Assembly: GCA_937915745.1 (NCBI GenBank)
Contig: CALGGJ010000003.1
Coordinates: 1 to 54,728, forward strand
DNA length: 54,728 nucleotides
DNA from: an uncultured Prevotellaceae bacterium
Lineage (GTDB): Bacteria > Bacteroidota > Bacteroidia > Bacteroidales > Bacteroidaceae
Reading direction: 5' to 3'
Shown: positions 18,939 to 26,541 of the stretch, one piece after another
How positions within the stretch are numbered: the stretch's first letter is position 1
Layout of the letters: each line of letters starts with the position of its first letter
Made by a program: the position numbers and the translations under genes
Notes under the pieces: generated by a model
Told to the model about the DNA's origin: nothing
The model's input: the letters and a program-made list of their open reading frames with translations, nothing else
The model's database searches: none

Positions 18939-20291
18939 ATGGCAGAAAAACTTCAACAAAAACTCAGTGAGTCGAAAGCTGCTCGCTGGACCGCCCTCAT
19001 CATCGTGTCGTTCACAATGATGTTTGCTTATTTCTTCACCGATGTAATGTCACCACTCGAACCTATGCTTACTGCAGCCAAAGACAGCGGCGGCCTTGGA
19101 TGGAGTGCCGACGACTATGGATTCTTCTCGGGGTCATACGGATTCTTCAATGTGTTCCTCCTTATGCTTTTCTTCGGAGGCATCATACTCGACAAGTTCG
19201 GCATCCGCTTCACCGGCATCATGGCCACAGGCCTTATGTTTGGCGGTGCGCTCATCAAATGGTATGCAGTTGGTAACGACTTCGACGGCGAAATGTTTGG
19301 CTATCCGATGCAGGTTATCATTGCCTGCCTTGGCTTTGCCATCTATGGCGTAGGATGTGAGATTGCCGGTATTACGGTATCAAAGGTGATAGTAAAATGG
19401 TTTACCGGCCATGAGTTGGCACTTGCAATGGGTTTGCAGGTAGCCTTGGCACGTATCGGAACAGCAGGAGCATTGGCTCTTGCACTGCCGTTCGCACAGA
19501 AATTCAGTGGAGTCTCGGCATCTGTAGGTCTTGGAGCATCGATGCTCTGTGCCGGTCTGATCAGCTACCTTGTTTATTGTGTAATGGATAAGAAACTTGA
19601 CAAGACCATTGCAGTTGATGCTACTGCCGAAGCCGAAGAGGGTTTCAAGTTCTCCGACCTCCATCTCATCTTCACCAACAAAGGGTTTTGGCTCATCACC
19701 CTGCTGTGTCTCATGTTCTATGCCGGTGTATTCCCATTCCTCAAGTTTGCCACCAAACTGATGATAACGAAGTATGTCATCGACCCCGAACTGGCCGGAC
19801 TCATCCCCGCCATGCTTCCGTTTGGCACCATCTTCCTCACACCACTCTTCGGTTCCATATACGACCGCTTTGGCAAGGGTGCGACACTGATGCTTATCGG
19901 CTCGATATTACTCACTATAGTTCATGCCGTGTTTGCAATCCCGTTCATAACATCCGTGGGAGTTGCCATTACGGCAATGGTCATACTCGGTATCGCTTTT
20001 GGCCTCGTGCCTTCAGCCATGTGGCCATCTGTCCCTAAAATTATACCGATGCAACTGCTTGGCACTGCCTATGCCGTAATATTCTACATTCAGAATATCG
20101 GCTTGTCGATGGTACCTATACTCATTGGCAAGGTGAATCTTGCAAACGAGACCGACGGTGTAACCGACTACACCACATCGATGGCTATATTTGCCGTGTT
20201 CGGAATCATATCAATCATCATTGCCTTCATGCTCAAACTCGAAGACAAGAAACGTGGTTACGGACTTGAGCAGGCCAACATGAAGAAGTAG
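18939..20291 (+). CDS. Major facilitator superfamily transporter
   Basis: 450-residue inner-membrane transporter with about 12 hydrophobic helices and the MFS layout of two six-helix halves separated by a charged loop (MDKKLDKTIAVDATAEAEEGFKFSDL, about residues 214-240). The cytoplasmic loop signature GGIILDKFGIRFTGI after helix 2 and GSIYDRFGKGA in the second half match the MFS motif A region. It follows the S9 peptidase gene with a 168-base gap that contains a hairpin and no gene, so it may have its own promoter. The substrate cannot be deduced; close relatives in Bacteroidales are also annotated only as MFS transporters. Confidence 0.9.
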   Translation: MAEKLQQKLSESKAARWTALIIVSFTMMFAYFFTDVMSPLEPMLTAAKDSGGLGWSADDYGFFSGSYGFFNVFLLMLFFGGIILDKFGIRFTGIMATGLMFGGALIKWYAVGNDFDGEMFGYPMQVIIACLGFAIYGVGCEIAGITVSKVIVKWFTGHELALAMGLQVALARIGTAGALALALPFAQKFSGVSASVGLGASMLCAGLISYLVYCVMDKKLDKTIAVDATAEAEEGFKFSDLHLIFTNKGFWLITLLCLMFYAGVFPFLKFATKLMITKYVIDPELAGLIPAMLPFGTIFLTPLFGSIYDRFGKGATLMLIGSILLTIVHAVFAIPFITSVGVAITAMVILGIAFGLVPSAMWPSVPKIIPMQLLGTAYAVIFYIQNIGLSMVPILIGKVNLANETDGVTDYTTSMAIFAVFGIISIIIAFMLKLEDKKRGYGLEQANMKK

Positions 20292-20534
20292 GTACCACAT
20301 ATTCGCCACCCTCCACAAACATAGGCGAGCAACCGACATACATGTGATGGCTACAAGTCGTCAAAATGAAACTGCGGCTCCCACGCCCCCGGGGAAGTCC
20401 GTTTTCAAGTGAAACCGCCTCTATCGAATCGCCGGAAGTCCCCAAAACGTCTTTTGGAGACTTCCGGACAATATGGGCAACCGCCACGCAGACACCTTTC
20501 TACCTAATCACAGCATTCTTGCCGCTACGGATGA
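20292..20534. other. Gap with a strong hairpin
   Basis: No intact gene. CCGGAAGTCCCCAAAA (20432-20447) pairs with TTTTGGAGACTTCCGG (20452-20467) at 15 of 16 positions around a 4-base loop. There is no adjacent T-run on either strand. Another GGAAGTCC lies at 20393-20400. This may be a mobile-element remnant or a protein-binding/RNA structure; a role as terminator of the MFS gene 140 bases upstream is possible. Confidence 0.7.
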
Positions 20535-20807
20535 CTGCCCGAAGAGACAGCAGTGCTGGCAAGAGTTGAGCATAACCGTTGGAATGTGGAACGCCTGCTA
20601 ATGGGTTACCGCAAGCCGCATCAGAATGAAGATAAATATGCACATCCCGAATATGCTCCCGCACTCAGTGAAAACCGGAAGCTATTTATTCATCACGACA
20701 TCAGGCCATACGACGAACTCGACATCGTACGTAATCTGGATGAAGAAATATGCAATCACCTGCCTTGGATTCTGAGAATGACAAGGCTTGGGTTGAAAGG
20801 TCAGTAG
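20535..20807 (+). pseudogene. C-terminal remnant of a RyR-domain protein
   Basis: The frame reads ARVEHNRWNVERLLMGYR, then DKYAHPEYAPALSENRKLF, IHHDIRPYDELDIV and CNHLPWILRMTRLG. This matches the RyR domain (named after ryanodine receptors) found at the C-terminus of larger NAD-binding (TrkA-N-like) proteins in Bacteroidales. Only about 85 residues remain: an in-frame stop (20532-20534) lies directly upstream and the preceding 240 bases do not encode the missing part. A GTG at 20553 could in principle start a short protein, but the domain is normally part of a longer one. The stop codon (20805-20807) lies inside the first unit of the 20-base tandem repeat derived from the rubrerythrin gene. 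I judge it a decayed gene. Confidence 0.65.
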
Positions 20808-20858
20808 TTGTCCTTCTTGGTCAGTAGTTGTCCTTCTTGGTCAGTAGTTGTCCTTCTT
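20799..20858 (-). repeat. Three perfect 20-base tandem copies of the rubrerythrin 3' end
   Basis: Units 20799-20818, 20819-20838 and 20839-20858 are identical (start GGTCAGTAGT, end TGTCCTTCTT). The third contains the last codons and stop of the rubrerythrin gene (KKDNY-stop on the minus strand); the other two are extra copies beyond the stop. The RyR remnant on the plus strand also ends inside the first unit. Confidence 0.95.
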
Positions 20859-21380
20859 CAGTTCGAAGTATGCTTGCGGATGATTGCATACAGGGCAGAC
20901 GCCCGGTGCCTGTTTGCCTATATGTATGTGTCCGCAGTTTCGACACTGCCATATTGCATCACCATCGCGTGAGAAGACTATAGCCTTCTCTATGTTTTCG
21001 AGCAGCTTGCGATATTTCTCTTCATGCGTCTTCTCGATGGCAGCCACGCCTTCAAACAAACGTGCAATTTCATCAAATCCTTCTTCACGGGCTTCACGGG
21101 CCATACGTGGGTACATATCGGTCCATTCATCGTTCTCACCACCTGCTGCATCGGTAAGGTTTGATGGTGTGTCGCCGATGCCATGAATCAGCTTAAACCA
21201 CAACTTGGCATGTTCCTTCTCTTGTTCTGCCGTCTCGAGAAACAGCTCAGCCATCTGCTCATAGCCATCCTTCTTTGCCTTCGATGCAAAGTAAGTGTAC
21301 TTGTTGCGAGCCATCGACTCGCCTGCGAATGCCTCCCAAAGGTTGGCTTCGGTCTTTGTTCCTTTCAATGTTTTTTCCAT
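20841..21380 (-). CDS. rbr: Rubrerythrin
   Basis: Cytoplasmic non-haem iron peroxidase that reduces hydrogen peroxide, protecting anaerobes from oxidative stress. 179 residues: a ferritin-like four-helix di-iron domain with EAFAGESMARNKY, the EQEKEHA motif around residues 52-58 and EGVAAIEKTHEEKY in the second half; then a C-terminal rubredoxin-like domain with cysteines 146, 149, 162 and 165 (CRNC...CPVC) for one iron. Both metal sites appear complete. It is the last gene of the minus-strand run; a small hairpin (21422-21438) lies between it and the upstream hydrolase gene. Its 3' end is part of a 20-base triplication. Confidence 0.97.
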   Translation of the reverse strand: MEKTLKGTKTEANLWEAFAGESMARNKYTYFASKAKKDGYEQMAELFLETAEQEKEHAKLWFKLIHGIGDTPSNLTDAAGGENDEWTDMYPRMAREAREEGFDEIARLFEGVAAIEKTHEEKYRKLLENIEKAIVFSRDGDAIWQCRNCGHIHIGKQAPGVCPVCNHPQAYFELKKDNY

Positions 21381-21421
21381 ACGTTCTGGTGTTTTACTGG
21401 TTTATATATCTCGTGTGTCCA

Positions 21422-21438
21422 TTCACTTCATTAGTGAA
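21422..21438 (-). terminator. Small hairpin between GHL10 gene and rbr
   Basis: TTCACT (21422-21427) and AGTGAA (21433-21438) pair around a 5-base loop, just after the GHL10 stop codon. The stem is only six pairs and A/T-rich, with no T-run, so the terminator call is weak. Confidence 0.3.
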
Positions 21439-21450
21439 CCTCAGACGTAC

Positions 21451-22986
21451 TTACAATTTTATCTTCACAGCCTTCGACTCGTTATGAAGTCTGTCGAGTG
21501 CCGTGACAAGAAATGTACACCCCCGCATATCGCCTTGCAGCTGATAGTGAGTAGCCGATGTGATGGCAACAATGTGTGAGGCATCGGTAGTACTCACCAC
21601 GGCTTTTTCGCCTGGGCCGAACTGATATATCACATATTGTATGGCACGGTCGAGTTCTGTCTTCGCCTTCGGTGCATTCCACGTCAGGTACACGCCATTT
21701 GTTCCACTCCGGCTGTCGCTTCTGAACACCACTTTCATCCTACCCACCTTCTTCGGAGCCTTTGAATCTATCCATGGCATGAGTGGTTGGAGCGACGGAT
21801 ATCGGTGGTAGTTTTGTTCCAGAAGTGTGCGATAGTTACCAGGATTATTAACCACAGCAGCAGCATACCACTGGCACGAGCCCTTCACGTTTGGTTCGCT
21901 GCGCTGTATCGCATACTTGGCCGGCATCTGGTGCGACTGCGGATTCTGTGGGTCGGCCTCTTTTACCGTGCGCTCTACATCCTGACCGATATACAGCAGG
22001 CGTGTGCCACAATAGTCGTTCCACCAATCACAGAGCACCTTATAGTCGGCCACCTTAGTACCGATGTTCCAGTATATCTGAGGAATAATATAATCGACCC
22101 ATCCACGATTCACCCACTCCACTACATCTGCATAGAGGTCGTCATAGTTCTGAAGCCCGTTGGTCGCACTGCCCTTGCTACTGTTCACACCATCGGGGTT
22201 GTTATGATAAATGCCGAATGGAGAGATTCCAAACTTGACCCAAGGGCGTTCCTTGCGTATCAAGTCGTGAATGTCGCGAATGAGCAGGTTGACATTGTCT
22301 CGTCGCCAATCATCGATGCCTGTGAATCCTCGGGGATTTTGCAGGAAGTCAGCATGGTCGGGTATTTCTATTCCTGAGACCGGGTAAGGATAGAAGTAGT
22401 CGTCCATGTGCAATCCGTCAACATCATACCTTGTGATGATGTCGCGAATAACCATACATGTATAATGACGGTTGGCCTCGAGTGCCGGATTGAAGATGAG
22501 CAGTTTGTCGTATTGGAATACACGCTCAGGATATTTCGATGCAGGATGTTTTCCGTCCAATTCGGTTGTACCAGCCGTCTTTGCCCTGTAAGGATTGATC
22601 CACGCATGACACTCCATGCCCCTGTTATGGCATTCGGCTACCATCCAAGCCAGGGGGTCCCACCCATCAGACGGAGGCAGTCCTTGCCGTCCTGTGAGGT
22701 ATCGGCTCCACGGCTCGTATGGCGAGGGATAGAGAGCATCGCCTTCGGCCCTGACCTGAAACATTATCGCATTGATACCCGCACCACTCAACACGTCAAG
22801 CTGACTGCTCAGCATCTGCCGGAGTTCCCCCGGCGTCTTGCCAAGATACTGACCATTCACACACTGTATCCATGCACCACGAAACTCGCGTTTGGGATAT
22901 AGCTGGGCGTCTGCGGCCAATGATACCACTACAGAAAGTGATATAAGTAATGTCCTGATGCTAAACTCACATTTCCGGTTGCTCAT
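21451..22986 (-). CDS. GHL10-family (DUF187) glycoside-hydrolase-like protein
   Basis: 511 residues with an N-terminal signal peptide (TLLISLSVVVSLAADAQ), so exported. The body is a GHL10 TIM barrel: FRGAWIQCVNGQYLGKTPGE, INAIMFQVRAEGDALYPS, EPWSRYLTGRQG, ECHAWINPYR, YDVDGLHMDDYFYPYP with adjacent acidic residues, KFGISPFGIYHN, and DYIIPQIYWNIG. These match proteins of the DUF187/GHL10 family, which are thought to act on glycans and, in some cases, peptidoglycan-related sugars; the exact substrate is unknown. The last ~90 residues (VYLTWNAPK...) resemble a fibronectin-type-III domain, as is usual for the family. It is flanked by rbr downstream and the PLD-type gene upstream, all on the minus strand. 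Confidence 0.92.
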   Translation of the reverse strand: MSNRKCEFSIRTLLISLSVVVSLAADAQLYPKREFRGAWIQCVNGQYLGKTPGELRQMLSSQLDVLSGAGINAIMFQVRAEGDALYPSPYEPWSRYLTGRQGLPPSDGWDPLAWMVAECHNRGMECHAWINPYRAKTAGTTELDGKHPASKYPERVFQYDKLLIFNPALEANRHYTCMVIRDIITRYDVDGLHMDDYFYPYPVSGIEIPDHADFLQNPRGFTGIDDWRRDNVNLLIRDIHDLIRKERPWVKFGISPFGIYHNNPDGVNSSKGSATNGLQNYDDLYADVVEWVNRGWVDYIIPQIYWNIGTKVADYKVLCDWWNDYCGTRLLYIGQDVERTVKEADPQNPQSHQMPAKYAIQRSEPNVKGSCQWYAAAVVNNPGNYRTLLEQNYHRYPSLQPLMPWIDSKAPKKVGRMKVVFRSDSRSGTNGVYLTWNAPKAKTELDRAIQYVIYQFGPGEKAVVSTTDASHIVAITSATHYQLQGDMRGCTFLVTALDRLHNESKAVKIKL

Positions 22987-23053
22987 CTTATATTGAATTT
23001 TATCTGGTTTGTACTGTTATGAAAAGTATCGTGCCCCAGGTACTGCCACGTCA

Positions 23054-24310
23054 TTACAGAAACGGGGTCAAGGTATTGCCAAACCACGAGACGAATCGTT
23101 TCCATTTTGTTTTGGATTTCCAATATTCATCGGTCAACAACACACAGTTCTGCTTGTCGGCCTCAAACATAGCGACCAGCTGTGCAGTGACCGCCACATC
23201 GAACACCACAGTGTTGACTTCGTAGTCGTATCGTAGGCTGCGGCTATCGAGGTTTGATGAACCTACTGTACAGAAGCTGTCATCTACCATCATTATCTTG
23301 GAATGATGAAAGCCTCCACGGAACATATACACCTTTGCGCCAAGTTTAGCCATCTGACGTCCCACATAGTGGCTGGCATCGGGTGTGAGTGGTATATCGC
23401 TCTTCTCGCTGAGCATTATTTCGACATTTATGCCACGGTCAATGCAGCGTTTCAGTGCATCGCGCACAGTGTGTGTAGGCACGAAATAGGGATTGATTAG
23501 GCATACTCGCTTACGTGCATTGTCGAGCATACTGCAATAAAGCATGCGTATTGACTTGTTTGTCTCGCCTGGATGGCGGTCAACAATAGCGACACGCGAC
23601 TCGCCGCGTACATTCTGTTGAGGAAAGTATTTGCTGCCCACCAGCATCTCGCCCGTTGCATCGGCCCACATACGACAGAATATCTTGTGCAGTTCGTTCA
23701 CCGCTGCGCCCTCAACGTGCATGTGCATATCGCGCCATGGACCTATGCCCTCGAGCCCATCTACATAATAATCGGCTACATTCATCCCACCTGTATATGC
23801 AATCTGTCCGTCAATAACCACAATCTTACGATGATCGCGCGGATAGATATGGTTCACCCACGGGAACTTCAATGGGTCGAACTTTACGAGATTTATGCCA
23901 AGTGCTGCAATGGAATCATGTTGGTGGCGCTTTATCGGTTGGTTGTTTGAGGCATTTCCAAAAGCATCGTACATAGCCCTGACCTCGACACCCTCGCTTG
24001 CCTTTTGTGCAAGTATGTTAAAAAGCAATCCTGCTATGGAGTCGTTGCGGAAGTTGAAGTACTCAAGATGAATGAAATGCCTGGCCTTGCGTATGGCGTC
24101 AAACATATCTTCAAACTTGTCGTGCCCACTCATGAGCAGGCTGACTGAGTTCTGTTCTGTTATTTCGATGCCTTGACGTTGCAAATAATTTATTTCATCC
24201 TGGTCGCTTTGTGCTGAAACCGATATGGCTGCCATCAGCACTGCGTATAGAAATATGCCACGAAAGAGGTTCATGTCCTTAATTTGAATAATAGCAGCAT
24301 GTTGATTCAT
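23054..24310 (-). CDS. Cardiolipin-synthase-like phospholipase D protein, exported
   Basis: 418 residues with two HKD motifs: H160-K162-D167 (DHRKIVVIDGQIAYTGG) and H336-K338-D343 (HHSKIMMVDDSFCTVGSSN), the paired catalytic sites of the PLD superfamily. Bacterial cardiolipin synthases of this type join two phosphatidylglycerols. Instead of the two N-terminal transmembrane helices of ClsA, it has what looks like a cleavable signal peptide (NLFRGIFLYAVLMAAISVSAQ), implying a periplasmic or outer-membrane location. The ATG at 24310 overlaps the stop of the HAD gene (ATGA), pointing to coupling; an internal ATG at 24274 would start directly at the signal peptide. It could be a PLD-type nuclease or lipid hydrolase instead of a synthase. 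Confidence 0.85.
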   Translation of the reverse strand: MNQHAAIIQIKDMNLFRGIFLYAVLMAAISVSAQSDQDEINYLQRQGIEITEQNSVSLLMSGHDKFEDMFDAIRKARHFIHLEYFNFRNDSIAGLLFNILAQKASEGVEVRAMYDAFGNASNNQPIKRHQHDSIAALGINLVKFDPLKFPWVNHIYPRDHRKIVVIDGQIAYTGGMNVADYYVDGLEGIGPWRDMHMHVEGAAVNELHKIFCRMWADATGEMLVGSKYFPQQNVRGESRVAIVDRHPGETNKSIRMLYCSMLDNARKRVCLINPYFVPTHTVRDALKRCIDRGINVEIMLSEKSDIPLTPDASHYVGRQMAKLGAKVYMFRGGFHHSKIMMVDDSFCTVGSSNLDSRSLRYDYEVNTVVFDVAVTAQLVAMFEADKQNCVLLTDEYWKSKTKWKRFVSWFGNTLTPFL

Positions 24311-24966
24311 GCCTCATTGATTAGTATGTTGTTTAATTTGTCTGTCCAGTCTTCGTCTTTCTCAACCAGCAGTCCGTGCATTCCTACAGCCTCGCAACCG
24401 CGGATATTGCGTTCGCTGTCGTCTAAGAACAGGCATTCGCCGGCATTCAGGCCTGCCTTGTCAAGCATTTTCCGGAATATTGACGGGGCTGGCTTATAGT
24501 CGCACAGTTGGAAACTGTAATAGCACTCGTGCAGATAATATCCTATTCCATGTCCGTCGTCACTGAACTCCGGGCTTTCAGCCCATGCCTGTATGAATGG
24601 ATTGAGGTTGCTCAGCAGGTATAACCGATAGTGTTGTTTGAGTCGGAGCAGATTGTCGAGATTTATGCGTGGAACCTGCTTCATATATCCCATCCACGCC
24701 CATTGTGCCTCCTGGAATGTAAACCTGGGGTTGGCATCTTCCGGAAAGCGTCCGCCCTTTTCTTTTGCTTCGATTGCCAGACGTTGGCAGAACTCGTCGG
24801 CGGTCAGCAAGCCTTTTTCTACATCGCCGAAGATGCCTGTCTGTCCGAATATGTCGAGTTGTCGGCGCGCATCGGTTATTCCGAGCGACTCAAAACGTCG
24901 CACGGCTTCTTCGGGTTCGAGTTGCACGATTACGCCTCCGAAATCGAATATGATGTTTCTTACCAT
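24307..24966 (-). CDS. HAD-superfamily hydrolase (YihX-like phosphatase)
   Basis: 219-residue cytoplasmic phosphatase-like protein. Motif I IIFDFGGVIV supplies the nucleophilic Asp near residue 8; motif II is in YLLSNLNPF; the motif III lysine is in CDYKPAPSIFRKML; and motif IV is FLDDSERNIRGCEAVGMHGLL. The helical cap is inserted after motif I (subclass IA). Related enzymes remove phosphate from small sugar phosphates or nucleotides; the substrate here is unknown. Its start overlaps the end of ung by seven bases and its end overlaps the next gene by four, so ung, this gene and the PLD gene form a tight operon. Confidence 0.9.
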   Translation of the reverse strand: MVRNIIFDFGGVIVQLEPEEAVRRFESLGITDARRQLDIFGQTGIFGDVEKGLLTADEFCQRLAIEAKEKGGRFPEDANPRFTFQEAQWAWMGYMKQVPRINLDNLLRLKQHYRLYLLSNLNPFIQAWAESPEFSDDGHGIGYYLHECYYSFQLCDYKPAPSIFRKMLDKAGLNAGECLFLDDSERNIRGCEAVGMHGLLVEKDEDWTDKLNNILINEA

Positions 24967-25622
24967 TGTATTTCTTCTTTTCCTAATGAACGTAAGTAGG
25001 CATTTGCCTGACTGAAATGATGGTTGCCGAAGAACCCCCGATGTGCCGACAGAGGCGACGGGTGTGCTGAACGCAGGATGAGATGTCGCTGGCTGTCGAT
25101 CAGGTAGCTTTTACCTTGTGCATAGCTTCCCCACAGCATGAAGACCAGTCCGTCGCACCCTGCACTGAGTATATGTATGACAGCATCGGTGAATTCTTCC
25201 CATCCGTGCCGTTGGTGTGAGCCCGCCAGATGTTCACGTACGGTGAGTGTTGCATTGAGCAGTAATACTCCCTGTTTGGCCCAACGGGTGAGGTCGCCAC
25301 TTGTGGGCGGGGGTGTACCGATGTCGGATTGTATCTCTTTGAAGATGTTGACGAGAGATGGCGGGAACTGTATGCCATCGTTTACCGAGAAACACAATCC
25401 CTGTGCCTGGTTTGGCTCATGATACGGGTCCTGGCCTATAATCACTACTTTCACCTGCTCAAACGGGCATAGGTTGAACGCATTGAATATCAGCCGTCCA
25501 GGCGGATATACGGTGGTTGTGGCATATTCATGCCTGACGAATGCGACAAGCTGTTGGAAATAAGGTTTGTCGAATTCGCCTTGCAGTTGTGTTTGCCACG
25601 ATGGGTGTATTTTTACTTGCAT
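24960..25622 (-). CDS. ung: Uracil-DNA glycosylase
   Basis: Removes uracil from DNA, starting base-excision repair, in the cytoplasm. The 220 residues are the normal family size. Motif A GQDPYH is at 63-68 (catalytic Asp65), the uracil-binding region is LLLNATLTVREHLAGSH, and motif B HPSPLSAHRG begins at His187. The active site is therefore complete. The ATG at 25622 gives MQVKIHPSWQ; the truncated TlpA-like gene ends 19 bases upstream of this start. The end overlaps the HAD gene by seven bases. Confidence 0.97.
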   Translation of the reverse strand: MQVKIHPSWQTQLQGEFDKPYFQQLVAFVRHEYATTTVYPPGRLIFNAFNLCPFEQVKVVIIGQDPYHEPNQAQGLCFSVNDGIQFPPSLVNIFKEIQSDIGTPPPTSGDLTRWAKQGVLLLNATLTVREHLAGSHQRHGWEEFTDAVIHILSAGCDGLVFMLWGSYAQGKSYLIDSQRHLILRSAHPSPLSAHRGFFGNHHFSQANAYLRSLGKEEIQW

Positions 25623-25641
25623 CAGTTTGCAGTTGTTTGAA

Positions 25642-25860
25642 TTAGTCTAACAGTTCTGCCAGTTTGCTGTGTAGTTCCTCTTCGCGCAGGTTTTTGGCCA
25701 CGATGGTGCCGTCTTGCGCTATGAGCAGGTTTGCCGGAATGCTTTTTATTGCATATAATGCCGCAGCGGTGCAGTCCCATCCCTTGAGGTCAGAAAGTTG
25801 CAGCCACTGCATCTTGAGTGCCTTGATGCCGTGCAGCCACGCGTCGCGGTCGTTGTCGAG
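25642..25860 (-). pseudogene. C-terminal fragment of a TlpA/ResA-like thioredoxin
   Basis: The frame encodes LDNDRDAWLHGIKALKMQW, then QLSDLKGWDCTAAALYAIKS, IPANLLIAQDGTIVAKNL and REEELHSKLAELL. This is the conserved C-terminal third of Bacteroidota TlpA/AhpC-like thiol-disulfide oxidoreductases, including the cis-proline segment SIPANLLI. The N-terminal domain with the CxxC active site is absent. Homology starts exactly at the edge of tandem array A3; upstream, the open frame runs on through the repeats to 25941 with repetitive, low-complexity sequence, and then the NlpC/P60 gene begins. I read this as a gene cut by deletion or rearrangement at the array. A short protein could still be made, but it would lack the active site. 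Confidence 0.75.
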
Positions 25861-25938
25861 AGTGTGCGGTCGCGATGCCGAGAGTGCGCAGTCGCGATGC
25901 CGAGAGTGCGCGGTCGCGATGCCGAGAGTGCGCGGTCG
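25858..25938 (-). repeat. Tandem array A3: four 22-base units at a gene break
   Basis: Units start at 25858, 25880, 25902 and 25924 on the plus strand, each containing a variant of GAGTGCGCAGTC (the reverse complement of the array core) followed, for three units, by GCGATGCC and the start of the next unit. The array is thus in the opposite orientation to the others. Cores carry single substitutions (GTGCGCGG, GTGCGCAG, GTGTGCGG). It separates the truncated TlpA-like gene from the NlpC/P60 gene. Confidence 0.95.
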
Positions 25939-25962
25939 CAAATTGCAACAAACCCGTACCGG

Positions 25963-26541
25963 TCACTTCACCCGTCCGCCCGTCACCCAATATTTCGTAA
26001 AATAAGGGGTATCGAGATTATCGACTACCACACCTCGCGATGTACTGGCATGTATGAAAAGTCCATCCTTGAGGTATATGCCGGTGTGATTTATGTTTTT
26101 TGCATTCACCTTGTCGGTAATGGCAAAAAACACGAGGTCGCCCTGACGTAGCTTGCGTTTCTTCACCTTGTGGCAGTCGTTTTCATACTGCTCACGGCTG
26201 TTGCGACTCAGTTGCCGCCCGAATACGGTCTGATATACCGCCACGTTCAGTCCTGAGCAGTCGATTCCGGCACGGGTATTGCCACCATATCTGTATGGGG
26301 TCCCCACCCACGTTGCGGCCTCTATCATGAGCGGCCAGTTGTCTTTACGCTCTATATCGAATCCGAGCGTGTTGCCGGCTCGCACCAATTCGCGGACATC
26401 GGTTCCGCGATACATAAACGAGCGCGACGAATGGCACGATGTGAGTGCTGTTACGGCAATCAGCACTGCACACAGACGAAGTGCAGCACTACCAGGCAAT
26501 AGCCTGCGTGCCAGTCTCCGTTGTGGGGCTATGGTTCTCAT
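25963..26541 (-). CDS. NlpC/P60 cell-wall hydrolase lipoprotein
   Basis: About 192 residues. A hydrophobic signal sequence ends in a lipobox (VTALTSC), so it is anchored in the envelope. The NlpC/P60 domain has the catalytic Cys in GGNTRAGIDCSGLNVAVY, the His in NINHTGIYL, and a third polar position in FIHASTSRG. Such enzymes cut peptidoglycan stem peptides, typically the D-Glu/meso-DAP bond. The start is uncertain: ATGs at 26571 and 26541 overlap the ABC ATPase gene by 83 and 53 bases, while a TTG at 26499 would leave an 11-base overlap and still keep a short signal peptide. Its stop lies 24 bases before array A3. Confidence 0.9.
   Translation of the reverse strand: MRTIAPQRRLARRLLPGSAALRLCAVLIAVTALTSCHSSRSFMYRGTDVRELVRAGNTLGFDIERKDNWPLMIEAATWVGTPYRYGGNTRAGIDCSGLNVAVYQTVFGRQLSRNSREQYENDCHKVKKRKLRQGDLVFFAITDKVNAKNINHTGIYLKDGLFIHASTSRGVVVDNLDTPYFTKYWVTGGRVK

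Noticed and set aside
25861..25941. Array A3 as coding sequence joined to the TlpA-like fragment
   Set aside because: The frame stays open through the repeats, but the sequence is repetitive (22 is not a multiple of three, so each unit reads differently) and has no counterpart in TlpA-like proteins.
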